From an uncultured Alsobacter sp. (lineage in GTDB: Bacteria > Pseudomonadota > Alphaproteobacteria > Rhizobiales > Beijerinckiaceae), in assembly GCF_945952055.1 (NCBI RefSeq), contig NZ_CAMFHB010000022.1, forward strand, positions 36,317-100,316: 64,000 nucleotides of DNA, in the 5' to 3' direction. Below, piece by piece: positions 15,236 to 23,336 of the stretch. The notes below the pieces were generated by a model. The model was not told the origin of the DNA, ran no database searches, and saw nothing but the letters and a program-made list of their open reading frames with translations. Numbering within the stretch: the stretch's first letter is position 1; each line of letters opens with the position of its first letter. The translations under genes and the position numbers were made by a program.

Positions 15236-15459
15236 GCGATGCGCCCGAGCGGATCGTCCATTTCATCGGCTTCCGTGGCGATGAGTTCTGGTCGGCCGTG
15301 CGCGTCTTTGGCCGGCCCCACTACATCCACCGGGGTTGGGATCTCCGGGCTCGACGGGAGATCGACGCTGGCGACGTGCTGGTGTTCGCCCAGGGCTCCG
15401 CTGACGATCCGCCCCGCACACGATCCTTCGACGACCTAAGGGAGACGACAGATGCCTGA
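15232..15459 (+). CDS. Hypothetical protein
   Basis: A 75-residue protein starting MSDAPERIVHFIGFRGDEFW; probably a small beta-rich fold (VRVFGRPHYIHRGWD, AGDVLVFAQG). ATGA overlap with the gene before it. Not recognised. Confidence 0.6.
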   Translation: MSDAPERIVHFIGFRGDEFWSAVRVFGRPHYIHRGWDLRARREIDAGDVLVFAQGSADDPPRTRSFDDLRETTDA

Positions 15460-15901
15460 GCGACCCACGGAACAGATGGTCAAAGCGGCGCTTATCGCCT
15501 TCGACATAAACCGCTGGAAGTCGCGCGAGACACAAATGGCGGACGCGATCGCCGCAGCCCTCGCAGTGCGAGAGAGCCCCCCCCGCGTGCGACACCTCAA
15601 GCGCGGCACGGTCTATGAGGTGATCGGCGAGGCCGAGGCGCAGGTTGCGGGGCCGCCGAACACGCCCCCTGGCATCGCATGGTCGCGGCAGTTGACGGAG
15701 GGGCACAAGCTGACCGTCTACCGGGGCGAGGACGGGCGGTTGTGGGCCCGGTTCTCGGACGAGTTCAACGACGGGCGGTTCGTGCCGGTGACGGTGCCGA
15801 AGTGCCTTCGCGACGCCAAGCACGATCATGGGTTGCAAGGTCCATGCTCTGCGGGTCAATGCCAGTGGCCCGACTGTCGCGAAGGAGGTGAGCATGATTG
15901 A
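15452..15901 (+). CDS. Hypothetical protein with a repeated ALAVRESP segment
   Basis: A 149-residue protein. The N-terminal helix pair (EQMVKAALIAFDINRW, DAIAAALAVRESP) is followed by a beta-rich domain (HLKRGTVYEVIGEAE, LTVYRGEDGRLWARFSDEF) and a Cys-rich tail (CSAGQCQWPDC). The DNA for ALAVRESP is duplicated in the next gene. Function unknown. Confidence 0.6.
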   Translation: MPERPTEQMVKAALIAFDINRWKSRETQMADAIAAALAVRESPPRVRHLKRGTVYEVIGEAEAQVAGPPNTPPGIAWSRQLTEGHKLTVYRGEDGRLWARFSDEFNDGRFVPVTVPKCLRDAKHDHGLQGPCSAGQCQWPDCREGGEHD

Positions 15902-16208
15902 GATCACCAACGAGATGCGTCGAGCCGGAGCATTGGCCGTCGCCAGGGCATCGGGGTTCGAATTCTCCGGCCCGGACATCCTGGAGAGCGTCAACCCTCG
16001 CGCGCACCAGTTCGTCGCGACGGCCGACGCGGTTCTCAGGGCGGCCCTCGCAGTGCGAGAGAGCCCCAACATACGGTGCAATCACGAGCCCTACCTGGGC
16101 CGATGCGCGCATTGCGACGCGCCGTTCAAGGATGGCCGCGCCATGTCCCTCAAGCCGGCGATCCCTTCTCCGCCCGATCTCGACTCCGACGAGGAAGCAT
16201 TCTCGTGA
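15894..16208 (+). CDS. Hypothetical protein sharing the ALAVRESP segment
   Basis: A 104-residue protein with a very strong ribosome site (AAGGAGG seven bases before the ATG). A helical N-terminus ending ALAVRESP is followed by a small cysteine/histidine cluster (CNHEPYLGRCAHCDAPF) that may bind zinc, then an acidic tail. Not recognised. Confidence 0.6.
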   Translation: MIEITNEMRRAGALAVARASGFEFSGPDILESVNPRAHQFVATADAVLRAALAVRESPNIRCNHEPYLGRCAHCDAPFKDGRAMSLKPAIPSPPDLDSDEEAFS

Positions 16209-16576
16209 CGGATGAGGCCGACGACAAGGTCAAGCGACTGCCGGTCCGCTTTCGGACCCCGCGCGCCGACGATAACGCGCCGACGCTGCACATCGTTGAG
16301 ACGTGGGATCGCTCGGCGTGCAACCATAAGTACCGCTTCGAAGGCGGGAAGATGCGCGACGCCACCTACGCTATCCGTGACGGCGAAACGGAGGTCGAAT
16401 GCGGGCTCTGCGGAACCCGTCTTGATCCGATGTTCGTCCTTCGCCGCCTCGCGACGGATGAGACGCAGTGGCGTCGATCGGCTGAACGCTATGCAGACGA
16501 AATGCGCCGCCTGTCGGCCCGCAGCCGAACGAAGTGCGAGCATTGCGGCGAAATGACCAGGATCAGCCGGTCGTAG
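16205..16576 (+). CDS. Small putative zinc-binding protein, last gene of the rightward early operon
   Basis: A 123-residue protein starting at a GTG overlapping the previous stop. CGLCGTRLDP and CEHCGEM are two CxxC pairs that could form a zinc ribbon. It ends with TAG and is followed at once by a hairpin and the convergent accessory block. Confidence 0.6.
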   Translation: MTDEADDKVKRLPVRFRTPRADDNAPTLHIVETWDRSACNHKYRFEGGKMRDATYAIRDGETEVECGLCGTRLDPMFVLRRLATDETQWRRSAERYADEMRRLSARSRTKCEHCGEMTRISRS

Positions 16577-16579
16577 AAA

Positions 16580-16597
16580 CGGCGCCCCACGGCGCCG
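16580..16597. terminator. Hairpin at the convergent gene junction
   Basis: CGGCGCC-CCAC-GGCGCCG, a 7-bp perfect stem between the stops of the converging genes (16576 and 16610). There is no T-tract, so it would be at most a weak or Rho-assisted terminator for both directions. Confidence 0.4.
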
Positions 16598-16609
16598 CTC
16601 TCCCGTCGA

Positions 16610-16924
16610 TCAGAAGTAGGCCAGCAGCCTCGCCAGCAGGCCCGGCGGCCTTGGCGGCACGCCCGGCACCGGCCGGTCCCTGATGGCCCGCAGCGTGCCC
16701 GCGGACAGGTCACGATAGTCCCGGCTCTGGATCACCTTCGACACCCGGCTGGCGGTCGCGGTGCCGTAGAGCTTCACCATCTTCGGCACCTCTTCGGCCA
16801 GGATGCGCTCGCGCGCCTCGAAGAACCACGTGCCGGCGGCCGTCGTCGACTCGATGCGCTTCCAGACGCGCTCGCATTCCTCGAACGCTGCCCACGCAAT
16901 GGACGGATCTTCCACCACCCGCAT
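16610..16924 (-). CDS. Hypothetical accessory protein
   Basis: A 104-residue helical protein (WAAFEECERVWKRIEST, FFEARERILAEEVPKMVKLY) with a Pro-rich tail. It is the last gene of the leftward accessory block. Not recognised. Confidence 0.55.
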   Translation of the reverse strand: MRVVEDPSIAWAAFEECERVWKRIESTTAAGTWFFEARERILAEEVPKMVKLYGTATASRVSKVIQSRDYRDLSAGTLRAIRDRPVPGVPPRPPGLLARLLAYF

Positions 16925-16926
16925 GG

Positions 16927-17499
16927 TCAGGACTCCGGTCGGCCGATGATCGGAAGGCCGGGCTTGACCTTGTAGACCGCCACGTGCTCGCGCGCCCAGG
17001 CGGCCCGCATCTCCGGCGTATCGGGCCGGTCGCGGCGGAACTCGGCGTAGCGGGTCGGGATGATCTCGACGATTGCGGGGGCCGACGGTGTGCCGTCTTC
17101 GTCGTAGACGGTGAGCGCGCTCTGCACGTTCGCCAGGGCCATGCGGTGCACGCTGTTGAACTTGAGCACAGCGAACGCGTGTGGCTCCATCTCAGCGAAC
17201 ACGCCGTCGTTCGGGTATCCGATCAGGAAATAGACGCCATCGAGCGCGCCGATGAGGTTGTCGACGACCATGTCGAAGGCCTCCTCCAGAGCCAGCAGCG
17301 CGTCGATGTGCCCCTGGTGCATCGTCCAGGTGCGCGCCTTCTCGAGGTTCTCGACGATGTCCCGCCGCCCGGGCATGCCCAGCAGTTGCGCGAGCTCCGC
17401 CATGTCCAGGCCGAGGCGCAGGCGGATGGCTTTCAGGTCGGATGGCGTCACGTCTGACGGCTCCAGGTCGGCGTCGTTGTCGATCAGGGCGAGGGTCAT
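16927..17499 (-). CDS. HTH-containing accessory protein
   Basis: A 190-residue protein. The ATG at 17499 has AAGGAG at good spacing; the frame extends upstream but crosses the neighbouring gene. Residues 17-50 form a helix-turn-helix (LKAIRLRLGLDMAELAQLLG). The C-terminal two thirds resemble Aca/YdiL-type proteins, with a helical middle and a mixed alpha/beta end. It may be a local regulator of the accessory block. Confidence 0.65.
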   Translation of the reverse strand: MTLALIDNDADLEPSDVTPSDLKAIRLRLGLDMAELAQLLGMPGRRDIVENLEKARTWTMHQGHIDALLALEEAFDMVVDNLIGALDGVYFLIGYPNDGVFAEMEPHAFAVLKFNSVHRMALANVQSALTVYDEDGTPSAPAIVEIIPTRYAEFRRDRPDTPEMRAAWAREHVAVYKVKPGLPIIGRPES

Positions 17500-17525
17500 G
17501 TTGTGCTCCTTCAGGTTGGGCCCGG

Positions 17526-17789
17526 TCAATCCCGGGCCGTGTTGTCGATCTCGGTCATCTTGCCCTTGAGGTGCCGGACGCGGGCGCTCCTGGTGCCATC
17601 CAGCCCGCCGGTCCAGCCTGGAAGCGTTTCCTCCCAGGAGGGCCGCGCCCGGCCCACCCGGCGGCCCTTTATGTTCGGGAAGAACCGCCAACCCTCGCCG
17701 GGCGAGTGCCAGCAGACGCCCAGGAGCGTTCCACGCCGGCCGAGAATGTCCCTCCACACCGCTATCTGGTAGTCGGGAGGATCAGCCAT
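17526..17789 (-). CDS. Hypothetical accessory protein
   Basis: An 87-residue protein with aromatic-rich WRFFPNIKGRRVGRARP and WEETLPGWTGG segments, a pattern I associate with small phage proteins of unknown function. Its start overlaps the end of the gene before it. Confidence 0.55.
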   Translation of the reverse strand: MADPPDYQIAVWRDILGRRGTLLGVCWHSPGEGWRFFPNIKGRRVGRARPSWEETLPGWTGGLDGTRSARVRHLKGKMTEIDNTARD

Positions 17790-18228
17790 TTTCGCGGCCC
17801 TCCGCCTTCGCGATCGCCGCCCGCAGCGAGAACATGCCAGCCGGCGCGCCGATCACGCCCGGCATGTTCATGCCATCCGTGATCCACCACGCCTCGACGG
17901 AGCGCATGGCCACCAGCGCGTCACGCACCCATTCGTCAGCACGCACGAACGGGAAGCGTGGCTCCACGTCACCAGCTTCGAACACGTTGACGATGTAGGT
18001 GTCCTCGCCAGTCTTCGGCGATGGCCCCGCATGGATTGTGACGGCCACGCGCAGGCCCTGAGGGCTCCACCGGATGGAGTCGACCACGGCCACGGCGCCG
18101 GGCCAGAGAGTGACCGCGCGCCCTTCGTGCGTCTCGCCTGACGTCGGCGCGGTCATGATGAGGATCGTGCCTTGCTCCACGTGGAAGCCCAGGGTCGCCT
18201 TCGGGGCGATCATGTCAATCTGCGCCAT
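17782..18228 (-). CDS. Accessory protein with C-terminal AIAKAEG motif
   Basis: A 148-residue protein. The first 100 residues look beta-rich (VAVVDSIRWSPQGLRVAVTI). The end reads SLRAAIAKAEGRENG, a motif shared with three other small genes of this block. Not recognised beyond that. Confidence 0.6.
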   Translation of the reverse strand: MAQIDMIAPKATLGFHVEQGTILIMTAPTSGETHEGRAVTLWPGAVAVVDSIRWSPQGLRVAVTIHAGPSPKTGEDTYIVNVFEAGDVEPRFPFVRADEWVRDALVAMRSVEAWWITDGMNMPGVIGAPAGMFSLRAAIAKAEGRENG

Positions 18229-18229
18229 G

Positions 18230-18691
18230 TCAGCGGCCCTCCGCCGTCCGGCGGATCATGCCGTCGCCCAGGAGCATCGACACCTCGTCGCGCGGGGCGT
18301 CGACGGGCACCGGGTCGGCTGGCGGCTTCCCCTCCGCGCGGGCGATGGCGGCCTCCACCAGGGCCTTGGTCTGTGGCGCCATGACTTGCCAGCCCAGGGA
18401 CTGGCTCACGGCCTTCAGCGCCACCAGCATGTCGCGGGCCGCGTCGTGCTGCCGCTCGGAAGCGCCCAGGGCCGCCTTGTGGATCTCCGCATAGGCCACC
18501 CGGTAGGCGTCTCCGTCCTTCGCCTCGACGGGATCGCCGATCCGTTCGGAGATGAAGGTGGCGGAGTCGACGGCATAACCGCCCCCGCACTCCACATAGG
18601 CGCGGATCGCGCCCGCCGGGTCGTCGCCCTCGACGCGATAGGCCACGCGCCGCGTCTCGTAGGCGAAGATCACGTAAACGTTGTCTGCCAT
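18230..18691 (-). CDS. Accessory protein with MLVALK...AIARAEG domain
   Basis: A 153-residue protein. The N-terminus (VYVIFAYETRRVAYRVEGDD) is followed by a helical C-terminal domain with DMLVALKAVSQSL and LVEAAIARAEGK. GGAGG lies eight bases before the ATG at 18691, and a conserved-loop hairpin lies just upstream. Unknown function. Confidence 0.6.
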   Translation of the reverse strand: MADNVYVIFAYETRRVAYRVEGDDPAGAIRAYVECGGGYAVDSATFISERIGDPVEAKDGDAYRVAYAEIHKAALGASERQHDAARDMLVALKAVSQSLGWQVMAPQTKALVEAAIARAEGKPPADPVPVDAPRDEVSMLLGDGMIRRTAEGR

Positions 18692-18711
18692 GTGATAGTC
18701 CTCCGTGTTGT

Positions 18712-18729
18712 GCCGCGACCGTTCGCGGC
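18712..18729 (-). promoter_or_regulatory. Conserved-loop hairpin 1
   Basis: Minus-strand RNA GCCGCG-AACGGT-CGCGGC, 20 nt before the ATG at 18691. This stem differs from the other copies but keeps perfect pairing. Confidence 0.65.
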
Positions 18730-18740
18730 GTGGTTGGTGT

Positions 18741-19511
18741 TCAGATTGCCGTTTCACGCACGGCGACGATGGGAGTCGACTCGATGTCCGAGAGCTCCGT
18801 CTCGAACGCGCAATCAGGCTCGTCCATCGTGCTCCGGTAGAAACCGGCCTCGGCGTCCCATGCCTCATCAGGATAGCGCCCGATGAGCCAGTCGGCGCGC
18901 GTCGGCTCGCTCCCGCCGTCCGTGTTCGTCACCACGACATGCTCGCCGTTCGGCATGGTGCGGACCCATGCCATGCACCCTCCGGCCGTGTCGGTGAGCA
19001 CGTAGCCACGGGCGGCCAGGATGGGAGCCAGGGGTTCGGAGGAATTCTCCTCGGTGTACGGGTGCGGCGGTAGCTCCACGCCAGCGGCGGCGGCAATGCG
19101 CGCGATGGCTTGGGCACGCTCGAAGGAGCATGCCTCGATCATCGGCCATTCCACGTCGTCCGGGTTGCGCTCGCAGCCGCCTTCTGCTTCCTCGGCGTCG
19201 TCCAGCGCGGCCTTGTGCTCGGCCAGGATGGCAGCGCGGATCGCCGCGAGCGGGTCCGGTTCCGGGGGCCGGATATGCCGCATGACGGCATCGGCGGCAT
19301 CAGCCTCGCCGAGATTCCGGAGGAGCACGAACGCCGCCCCGCCGCCGCTCTTGTAGGTCTGGACGATGACTGGCGCGCCATCGACGGACAGGTATTCCAT
19401 CCATGCGACGTCTGTGCCCTTCGGGCCGCGCATCTGCCACACGCACATCACGCGCGCACCGCGCTCGCGCAGCGACTTCTCCAGCCTGTTGTCCGGATAG
19501 GTCTTTGCCAT
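18741..19511 (-). CDS. Hypothetical accessory protein
   Basis: A 256-residue protein. The first 75 residues look alpha/beta (ARVMCVWQMRGPKGTDVAWM, VIVQTYKSGGGAAFVLLRN). The middle is acidic and helical, and the end is mixed (MPNGEHVVVTNTDGG). It starts directly behind the gene ending at 19515, so the two are probably co-translated. Confidence 0.55.
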   Translation of the reverse strand: MAKTYPDNRLEKSLRERGARVMCVWQMRGPKGTDVAWMEYLSVDGAPVIVQTYKSGGGAAFVLLRNLGEADAADAVMRHIRPPEPDPLAAIRAAILAEHKAALDDAEEAEGGCERNPDDVEWPMIEACSFERAQAIARIAAAAGVELPPHPYTEENSSEPLAPILAARGYVLTDTAGGCMAWVRTMPNGEHVVVTNTDGGSEPTRADWLIGRYPDEAWDAEAGFYRSTMDEPDCAFETELSDIESTPIVAVRETAI

Positions 19512-19514
19512 GTG

Positions 19515-20150
19515 TCAGCCCTCCACCTCGTTCAGCGCCTCGGTTGCGGTCTCGAAATAGATCCGCCACTCGTCGCCGCGCTGGACGGCGCGCGGATCGT
19601 GACCGGTCGCCGTGACCTCGCTGTCGGCCGGGTGCCAGGCCCGCTCCAGCGCATCCATCTCCGGATCGATCACGTACCAGGGCCACTCGCCGGCCGCTGC
19701 GCCGGCGTCGTCGAACAGGACACCGCGCTCGGCGCATTCCGCCCGCTCGTCCTCATCCGGCGCCGGATAGGGGACCGTGACGCCGCTGGCCTTCAGCGCC
19801 TCCAGCAGCGCCGGCAGGACTTCTCCCAGCCGTGTGATGGCATCGAGCCCCTCCAAGGGGTCGCCGCTCCGGATCTCCGGGAATGCGGCGATCACGGCGA
19901 GCGCCGCGTCTTTCAGCACGTCCGGAACGTCGCCGTTCGGGTTGACTGTGCACACCGGCGCATCGTCCGGGAGCCGGACCACATAGTCCGCCGCCTCGCG
20001 TTCCACGCTGGAATTGGCGAAGTCTCGGAACGGCGCGCCGGACTGGACGAAAAGATCCTCCGCCGCGCGCGACGCCGCGTCCTCGTCGGCCGCTTCTACG
20101 GCAATCTCATAGGACACGCGTTCGCTCAGCGTGACGCTGAATTTCGGCAT
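19515..20150 (-). CDS. Hypothetical accessory protein
   Basis: A 211-residue acidic protein. It begins MPKFSVTLSERVSYEIAVEA, a short beta domain with a following helix (DAASRAAEDLFVQSG). GGAGG precedes the ATG at 20150 by eight bases. The frame is open further upstream but crosses hairpin 2. Not recognised. Confidence 0.6.
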   Translation of the reverse strand: MPKFSVTLSERVSYEIAVEAADEDAASRAAEDLFVQSGAPFRDFANSSVEREAADYVVRLPDDAPVCTVNPNGDVPDVLKDAALAVIAAFPEIRSGDPLEGLDAITRLGEVLPALLEALKASGVTVPYPAPDEDERAECAERGVLFDDAGAAAGEWPWYVIDPEMDALERAWHPADSEVTATGHDPRAVQRGDEWRIYFETATEALNEVEG

Positions 20151-20170
20151 CGTGCATTCCTCCATCGTTC

Positions 20171-20188
20171 GCCCGGATCGTTCCGGGC
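20171..20188 (-). promoter_or_regulatory. Conserved-loop hairpin 2
   Basis: Minus-strand RNA GCCCGG-AACGAT-CCGGGC, 20 nt before the ATG at 20150, with the ribosome site between. Confidence 0.65.
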
Positions 20189-20250
20189 ATCGCAGGACAA
20201 TGGCGTCCAGTGTGTGCCGTCCACCGGGGCGGGCGGCACAAGGCGAGACG

Positions 20251-20454
20251 TCAGGCCCTCCGTTTCGTGACACGCGCATTGCGTGTGAGGTTGAACCCGC
20301 AGCACTTCGTCACGGACGCGTCGCCATCGAACGTGACGCGGACGAAACCGTCCCGGGAATATCCCGCCACCCATCCCGCGCGCCCCTTGAGCATGGGGCA
20401 CGTGCTCCCCGTGTAGGTGACGCGGACGCCTCGACTGAACTTCGACTCGTCCAT
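20251..20454 (-). CDS. Small basic SH3/KOW-like protein
   Basis: A 67-residue protein. The pattern GVRVTYTGSTCPMLKGRAGW, then GFVRVTFDGD, resembles small KOW/SH3-type barrels. The start at 20454 lies close behind the gene ending at 20459. Function unknown. Confidence 0.55.
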   Translation of the reverse strand: MDESKFSRGVRVTYTGSTCPMLKGRAGWVAGYSRDGFVRVTFDGDASVTKCCGFNLTRNARVTKRRA

Positions 20455-20458
20455 CGGT

Positions 20459-20722
20459 TCAGCCCTCCGCGATGGCGATGGCGGCATCCATCGCCTCGAT
20501 GACGTCGGCGCGCAGATAGAGGGGCTGGCCGGATGCCGCGCGGGCGGCCTTGAGCGCCGCAAGCATGGCGTCATGGGCGTTTACCGCGCGAATGATAGGC
20601 ATGGCGTGATCGACGGAGACGGTCTCCGCTATCTTCACGCCAAAGGCGTTCACGATCACATCCGCGCGGTTGCTGGCCAGGGCGAGCGGCGCGTGAAGCG
20701 CGATCTTCATGGTCTGAGTCAT
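20459..20722 (-). CDS. Accessory protein with MLAALK...AIAIAEG domain
   Basis: An 87-residue protein; the C-terminal half (DAMLAALKAARAASG, VIEAMDAAIAIAEG) shares the helical domain of the neighbours at 18230 and 23725. GGAG precedes the ATG at longer spacing, and hairpin 3 lies upstream. Confidence 0.6.
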   Translation of the reverse strand: MTQTMKIALHAPLALASNRADVIVNAFGVKIAETVSVDHAMPIIRAVNAHDAMLAALKAARAASGQPLYLRADVIEAMDAAIAIAEG

Positions 20723-20743
20723 CGTCTAGTGTCTCCAGGTTGC

Positions 20744-20761
20744 GCCCGGCATGTTCCGGGC
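20744..20761 (-). promoter_or_regulatory. Conserved-loop hairpin 3
   Basis: Minus-strand RNA GCCCGG-AACATG-CCGGGC, 21 nt before the ATG at 20722. This is the most divergent loop of the seven. Confidence 0.6.
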
Positions 20762-20803
20762 AGGGATAGGGGAAGGCGGCCGGTTAGGGCCGCCCGGCCG
20801 TTA

Positions 20804-21037
20804 TCAGATCACGACCTTTGAAAGGGCAAGGCGGACGGCATCAGAGCCATTTTCGCCATCGGCCACGAACGGAACTTCGCGGACCTCATAGTCCCAGTCA
20901 TTGCCGCCGTGGTAGTCGGAAAGGCGGTCTATCGCATTCCCGGCGATGTACTCGGAGTGGCCCGCGTCGCCTGCAACGGCGAACTCGAACACATGAACGC
21001 CTGCCTTTAGCAGCGTGACGAGATGGATAGTCGGCAA
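20804..21037 (-). CDS. Small hypothetical accessory protein (TTG start)
   Basis: A 77-residue protein. An ATG exists at 21052, but GGAGG overlaps it; the TTG at 21037 has that GGAGG exactly eight bases upstream, the spacing used by its neighbours, and was preferred. The product begins with a beta stretch (PTIHLVTLLKAGVHVFEFAV). Not recognised. Confidence 0.55.
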   Translation of the reverse strand: MPTIHLVTLLKAGVHVFEFAVAGDAGHSEYIAGNAIDRLSDYHGGNDWDYEVREVPFVADGENGSDAVRLALSKVVI

Positions 21038-21086
21038 GGTGTTTTCCTCCATTAGAAGGGGCGACAGTACGGGAAACTCTGGAAAA

Positions 21087-21956
21087 TTACGCCGCCCGTT
21101 TCCACGCCGTTGCGAGCGCACCGGACGACGTTCCGAGCGACAGGCTACCCGCGAGCGGAAGCGGACGGCGCAGCGGAGGCGCAGGGATGGCAGGCATCGC
21201 CTTTGCCGCGTCCACGTAGCCGCTGGCCACGTCTCGCCAGTGTGCGGCCTTCCCGCGCGCGTCCTCCGCCGCTTCCGGCCACGTCGCCAGGTCACGCGAC
21301 GCCAGCCACGCATAGCCCTCCGCTCGCCAGTGCGCGAGAATGAACCGGGCACGATGGTTGTCGTCCACCTCATCGGCGAGCGCTTCCACGTCCGGCAGAT
21401 GGAAGGCGCCCCATCGCAGGGCATCGGTTTCCGCATTGGCGACGGCAGGGTCGTAGGACAGGCCCAGAGTTTCCACGTCGATGCGCGCGAAGTCCGGCAC
21501 GTTCACGTGGTCGCAACAGGCTTGATAATCCGTCCGGAGCGCGCCCCATCCGGTTGAGATTTCGGACGGCTCGCCGCGCAGCACACGGGACCGAATGCGG
21601 CACCGATAGAACTCGATGGCGACCCGGGCCGCCTTGGCGATGGCGAACGGCTTGCCCGGCGTCACGTACTGGCCAGCGTGCACGGTCTCGCCATCGGCGA
21701 AGGTGAACGTCGCCACGTGGCGGACCGCGTTCCGGGCGCGCCCGAGCGGCGCGTCTATCCACGGCGCCCACGATGAAAGCGGCTCATCGGCTTTGACCTT
21801 ACGGGCCGCCGGCAGGGCCGCGCGCAGCATGTCCGCCACGGCTCGCCAGTTCGCAGTCTCTGGCGAATCGGTCGCCATGTCATAGGCCAGGATGGCCAGC
21901 GCCTTGCGATCGCTCGCCTTGGTCGCGGACAGGTTTGCAGGGTCCAGAGCTTTCAA
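21087..21956 (-). CDS. Hypothetical accessory protein (TTG start)
   Basis: A 289-residue helical protein starting at TTG with GGAG eight bases upstream and hairpin 4 just before it. Residues 1-50 (DRKALAILAYDMATDSPETA) and 190-250 (DDNHRARFILAHWRAEGYAW) are the most regular helices. It is the largest protein in the block. Not recognised. Confidence 0.55.
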   Translation of the reverse strand: MKALDPANLSATKASDRKALAILAYDMATDSPETANWRAVADMLRAALPAARKVKADEPLSSWAPWIDAPLGRARNAVRHVATFTFADGETVHAGQYVTPGKPFAIAKAARVAIEFYRCRIRSRVLRGEPSEISTGWGALRTDYQACCDHVNVPDFARIDVETLGLSYDPAVANAETDALRWGAFHLPDVEALADEVDDNHRARFILAHWRAEGYAWLASRDLATWPEAAEDARGKAAHWRDVASGYVDAAKAMPAIPAPPLRRPLPLAGSLSLGTSSGALATAWKRAA

Positions 21957-22174
21957 GGTGTCATCTCCGCGTTGTGGCCGGACCGTTCCGGCCTGGGATG
22001 GCGCCGGGCCCGTTTGGGCGCGCGGCGTTTCGCTCGCACATCCTGCATCAACAGGGCATGCGTCACATCTTGCAGTCTGGCGATGTCGCGCGCCGTCGAT
22101 TGATGCGCCGCGCGTTTCGCCTGTATCCGGCCGATTAAGGCGGATCGCTGGGACTCGAGCGATGTCCGGTTCAT
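21953..22174 (-). CDS. Small basic hypothetical protein
   Basis: A 73-residue, strongly basic protein whose first 45 residues form a coiled-coil-like helix (LIGRIQAKRAAHQSTARDIA). The start overlaps the preceding stop (ATGA), and the end overlaps the next start (TTGA). Its last codons run through hairpin 4, so the C-terminus may be constrained by RNA structure rather than protein. Confidence 0.5.
   Translation of the reverse strand: MNRTSLESQRSALIGRIQAKRAAHQSTARDIARLQDVTHALLMQDVRAKRRAPKRARRHPRPERSGHNAEMTP
21976..21993 (-). promoter_or_regulatory. Conserved-loop hairpin 4
   Basis: Minus-strand RNA GGCCGG-AACGGT-CCGGCC, 19 nt before the TTG at 21956. It lies within the end of the small gene at 21953-22174. 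Confidence 0.6.
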
Positions 22175-22716
22175 TCGCCGCCCGCGATGCCGTGCAATTC
22201 GCGGTAGATGTCGCGGATGACGCCGTCCAGAAGGATAGCCTGGCCGGTTGTGGTGCGGCCCCACACGATGAGGCCAGCGAAGTCGCGGTCTATGCGTTCT
22301 CCGCGCGATTCGAGCTTATCGGCGAGCCATGACGACACCGCCCAATGTTCATAGATCTCCCTTTCGTGGGGCTCGATTCTGTATTCCTCGCACAACTCTT
22401 GCCATGAACCTTCGAACGATTCCGCTCGCCCGGTGTCCTCATCGACGAGCTTATCGTTGACGAGCATGCCGGGCGTCATGTCGGCACTTTTCCATCCGGC
22501 GTCCCGCGCGGCCTCTTCATAGTCGGGGATCGGAGTCGAGAGCTCCATAGCTTGCTCGCAAAGGTCACCTAGATCATTGCCCGGGCCGTTCGCCACTGTC
22601 GCCCCGTAAGCATTGGCCAGAGTGTGCACGAGCATGGAAAGGCAGTTTCCAACCTCATTCTGCACGAGCTTGCGGCAACCGTCCTGAATCGAGGACTCGT
22701 CATGCTTCGCAGTCAT
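22171..22716 (-). CDS. Hypothetical accessory protein
   Basis: A 181-residue acidic helical protein (LVQNEVGNCLSMLVHTLANA, IYEHWAVSSWLADKLESRG). Start at 22716 with GGAG eight bases upstream and hairpin 5 before that. Not recognised. Confidence 0.55.
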   Translation of the reverse strand: MTAKHDESSIQDGCRKLVQNEVGNCLSMLVHTLANAYGATVANGPGNDLGDLCEQAMELSTPIPDYEEAARDAGWKSADMTPGMLVNDKLVDEDTGRAESFEGSWQELCEEYRIEPHEREIYEHWAVSSWLADKLESRGERIDRDFAGLIVWGRTTTGQAILLDGVIRDIYRELHGIAGGE

Positions 22717-22735
22717 GGGACTTGCTCCAATTTTG

Positions 22736-22753
22736 GCCCGGACCGTTCCGGGC
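22736..22753 (-). promoter_or_regulatory. Conserved-loop hairpin 5
   Basis: Minus-strand RNA GCCCGG-AACGGT-CCGGGC, 19 nt before the ATG at 22716. Confidence 0.65.
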
Positions 22754-22815
22754 GTTCACGGACTCTAGCGTCCACTCATCTCGCCACACGGAACGCGCGG
22801 CGAGATGGATTGAGG

Positions 22816-22923
22816 CTAGGCCAGCGCAGCGCACCACGCGATAAGCGAGGCGCAGAATGTGCCAAGGCATACAATTTCGGCGAGAGTCCAAGCGGCTCGC
22901 ACAACGGCTCGGCGGACCGTCAT
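22816..22923 (-). CDS. Very small single-span membrane peptide
   Basis: A 35-residue peptide with a basic N-terminus (MTVRRAVVRAAW) and one hydrophobic helix (IVCLGTFCASLIAWCAALA). Its start overlaps the stop of the gene before it (ATGA), the main support for it. Confidence 0.45.
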   Translation of the reverse strand: MTVRRAVVRAAWTLAEIVCLGTFCASLIAWCAALA

Positions 22924-23105
22924 GAGCGCACCGCCTGCGCCGCGCGACCTATGCGCAGCGCTGTCACCATGGAACGCCGCTTCCACCCGTAGTAAGCGCG
23001 GATGGCGCGGAAACTGCCACGAAACGGGCCCGTGAATTGGCGATAGAGAGTCGCGCATTCCAGGCTGTCGCCGAGCCATGCGGCGCGCGCGTTGATCGTG
23101 ATCAT
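22920..23105 (-). CDS. Small basic hypothetical protein
   Basis: A 61-residue basic protein (MITINARAAWLGDSLECATL, FRAIRAYYGWKRR). An upstream ATG exists at 23123, but GGAG has the standard eight-base spacing only for the ATG at 23105, so that was chosen. It follows the 41-aa gene at once. Confidence 0.5.
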   Translation of the reverse strand: MITINARAAWLGDSLECATLYRQFTGPFRGSFRAIRAYYGWKRRSMVTALRIGRAAQAVRS

Positions 23106-23107
23106 GA

Positions 23108-23233
23108 TCACGACTCCAGCCATGAGCGCTTCGCAGCGATGCGCGCGCGTCGTCCGGACCGCATGAGGCGTTGCACCTCATCCTTCATGATGCGCCGAAT
23201 CTTCCGCAGTTCACTGGGCTTGCTGGCAAGCAT
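23108..23233 (-). CDS. Very small basic protein
   Basis: A 41-residue, strongly basic helical protein beginning MLASKPSELRKIRRIMKDEV. GGAG lies six bases before the ATG, and hairpin 6 just upstream. The stop is two bases before the next start, so the three small genes 23233-22816 form one unit. Nucleic-acid binding is possible. Confidence 0.5.
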   Translation of the reverse strand: MLASKPSELRKIRRIMKDEVQRLMRSGRRARIAAKRSWLES

Positions 23234-23253
23234 GGTCGACTCCATCGTGGTGC

Positions 23254-23271
23254 GCTCGGATCGTTCCGAGC
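23254..23271 (-). promoter_or_regulatory. Conserved-loop hairpin 6
   Basis: Minus-strand RNA GCTCGG-AACGAT-CCGAGC, 20 nt before the ATG at 23233. The stem change C-G to T-A keeps pairing. Confidence 0.65.
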
Positions 23272-23336
23272 GAGGCGCAGGCATGCGTCCCATGATACGG
23301 CGCGCGCGGTGTCGCGCCGTATGGTGCGAGGCAAGC

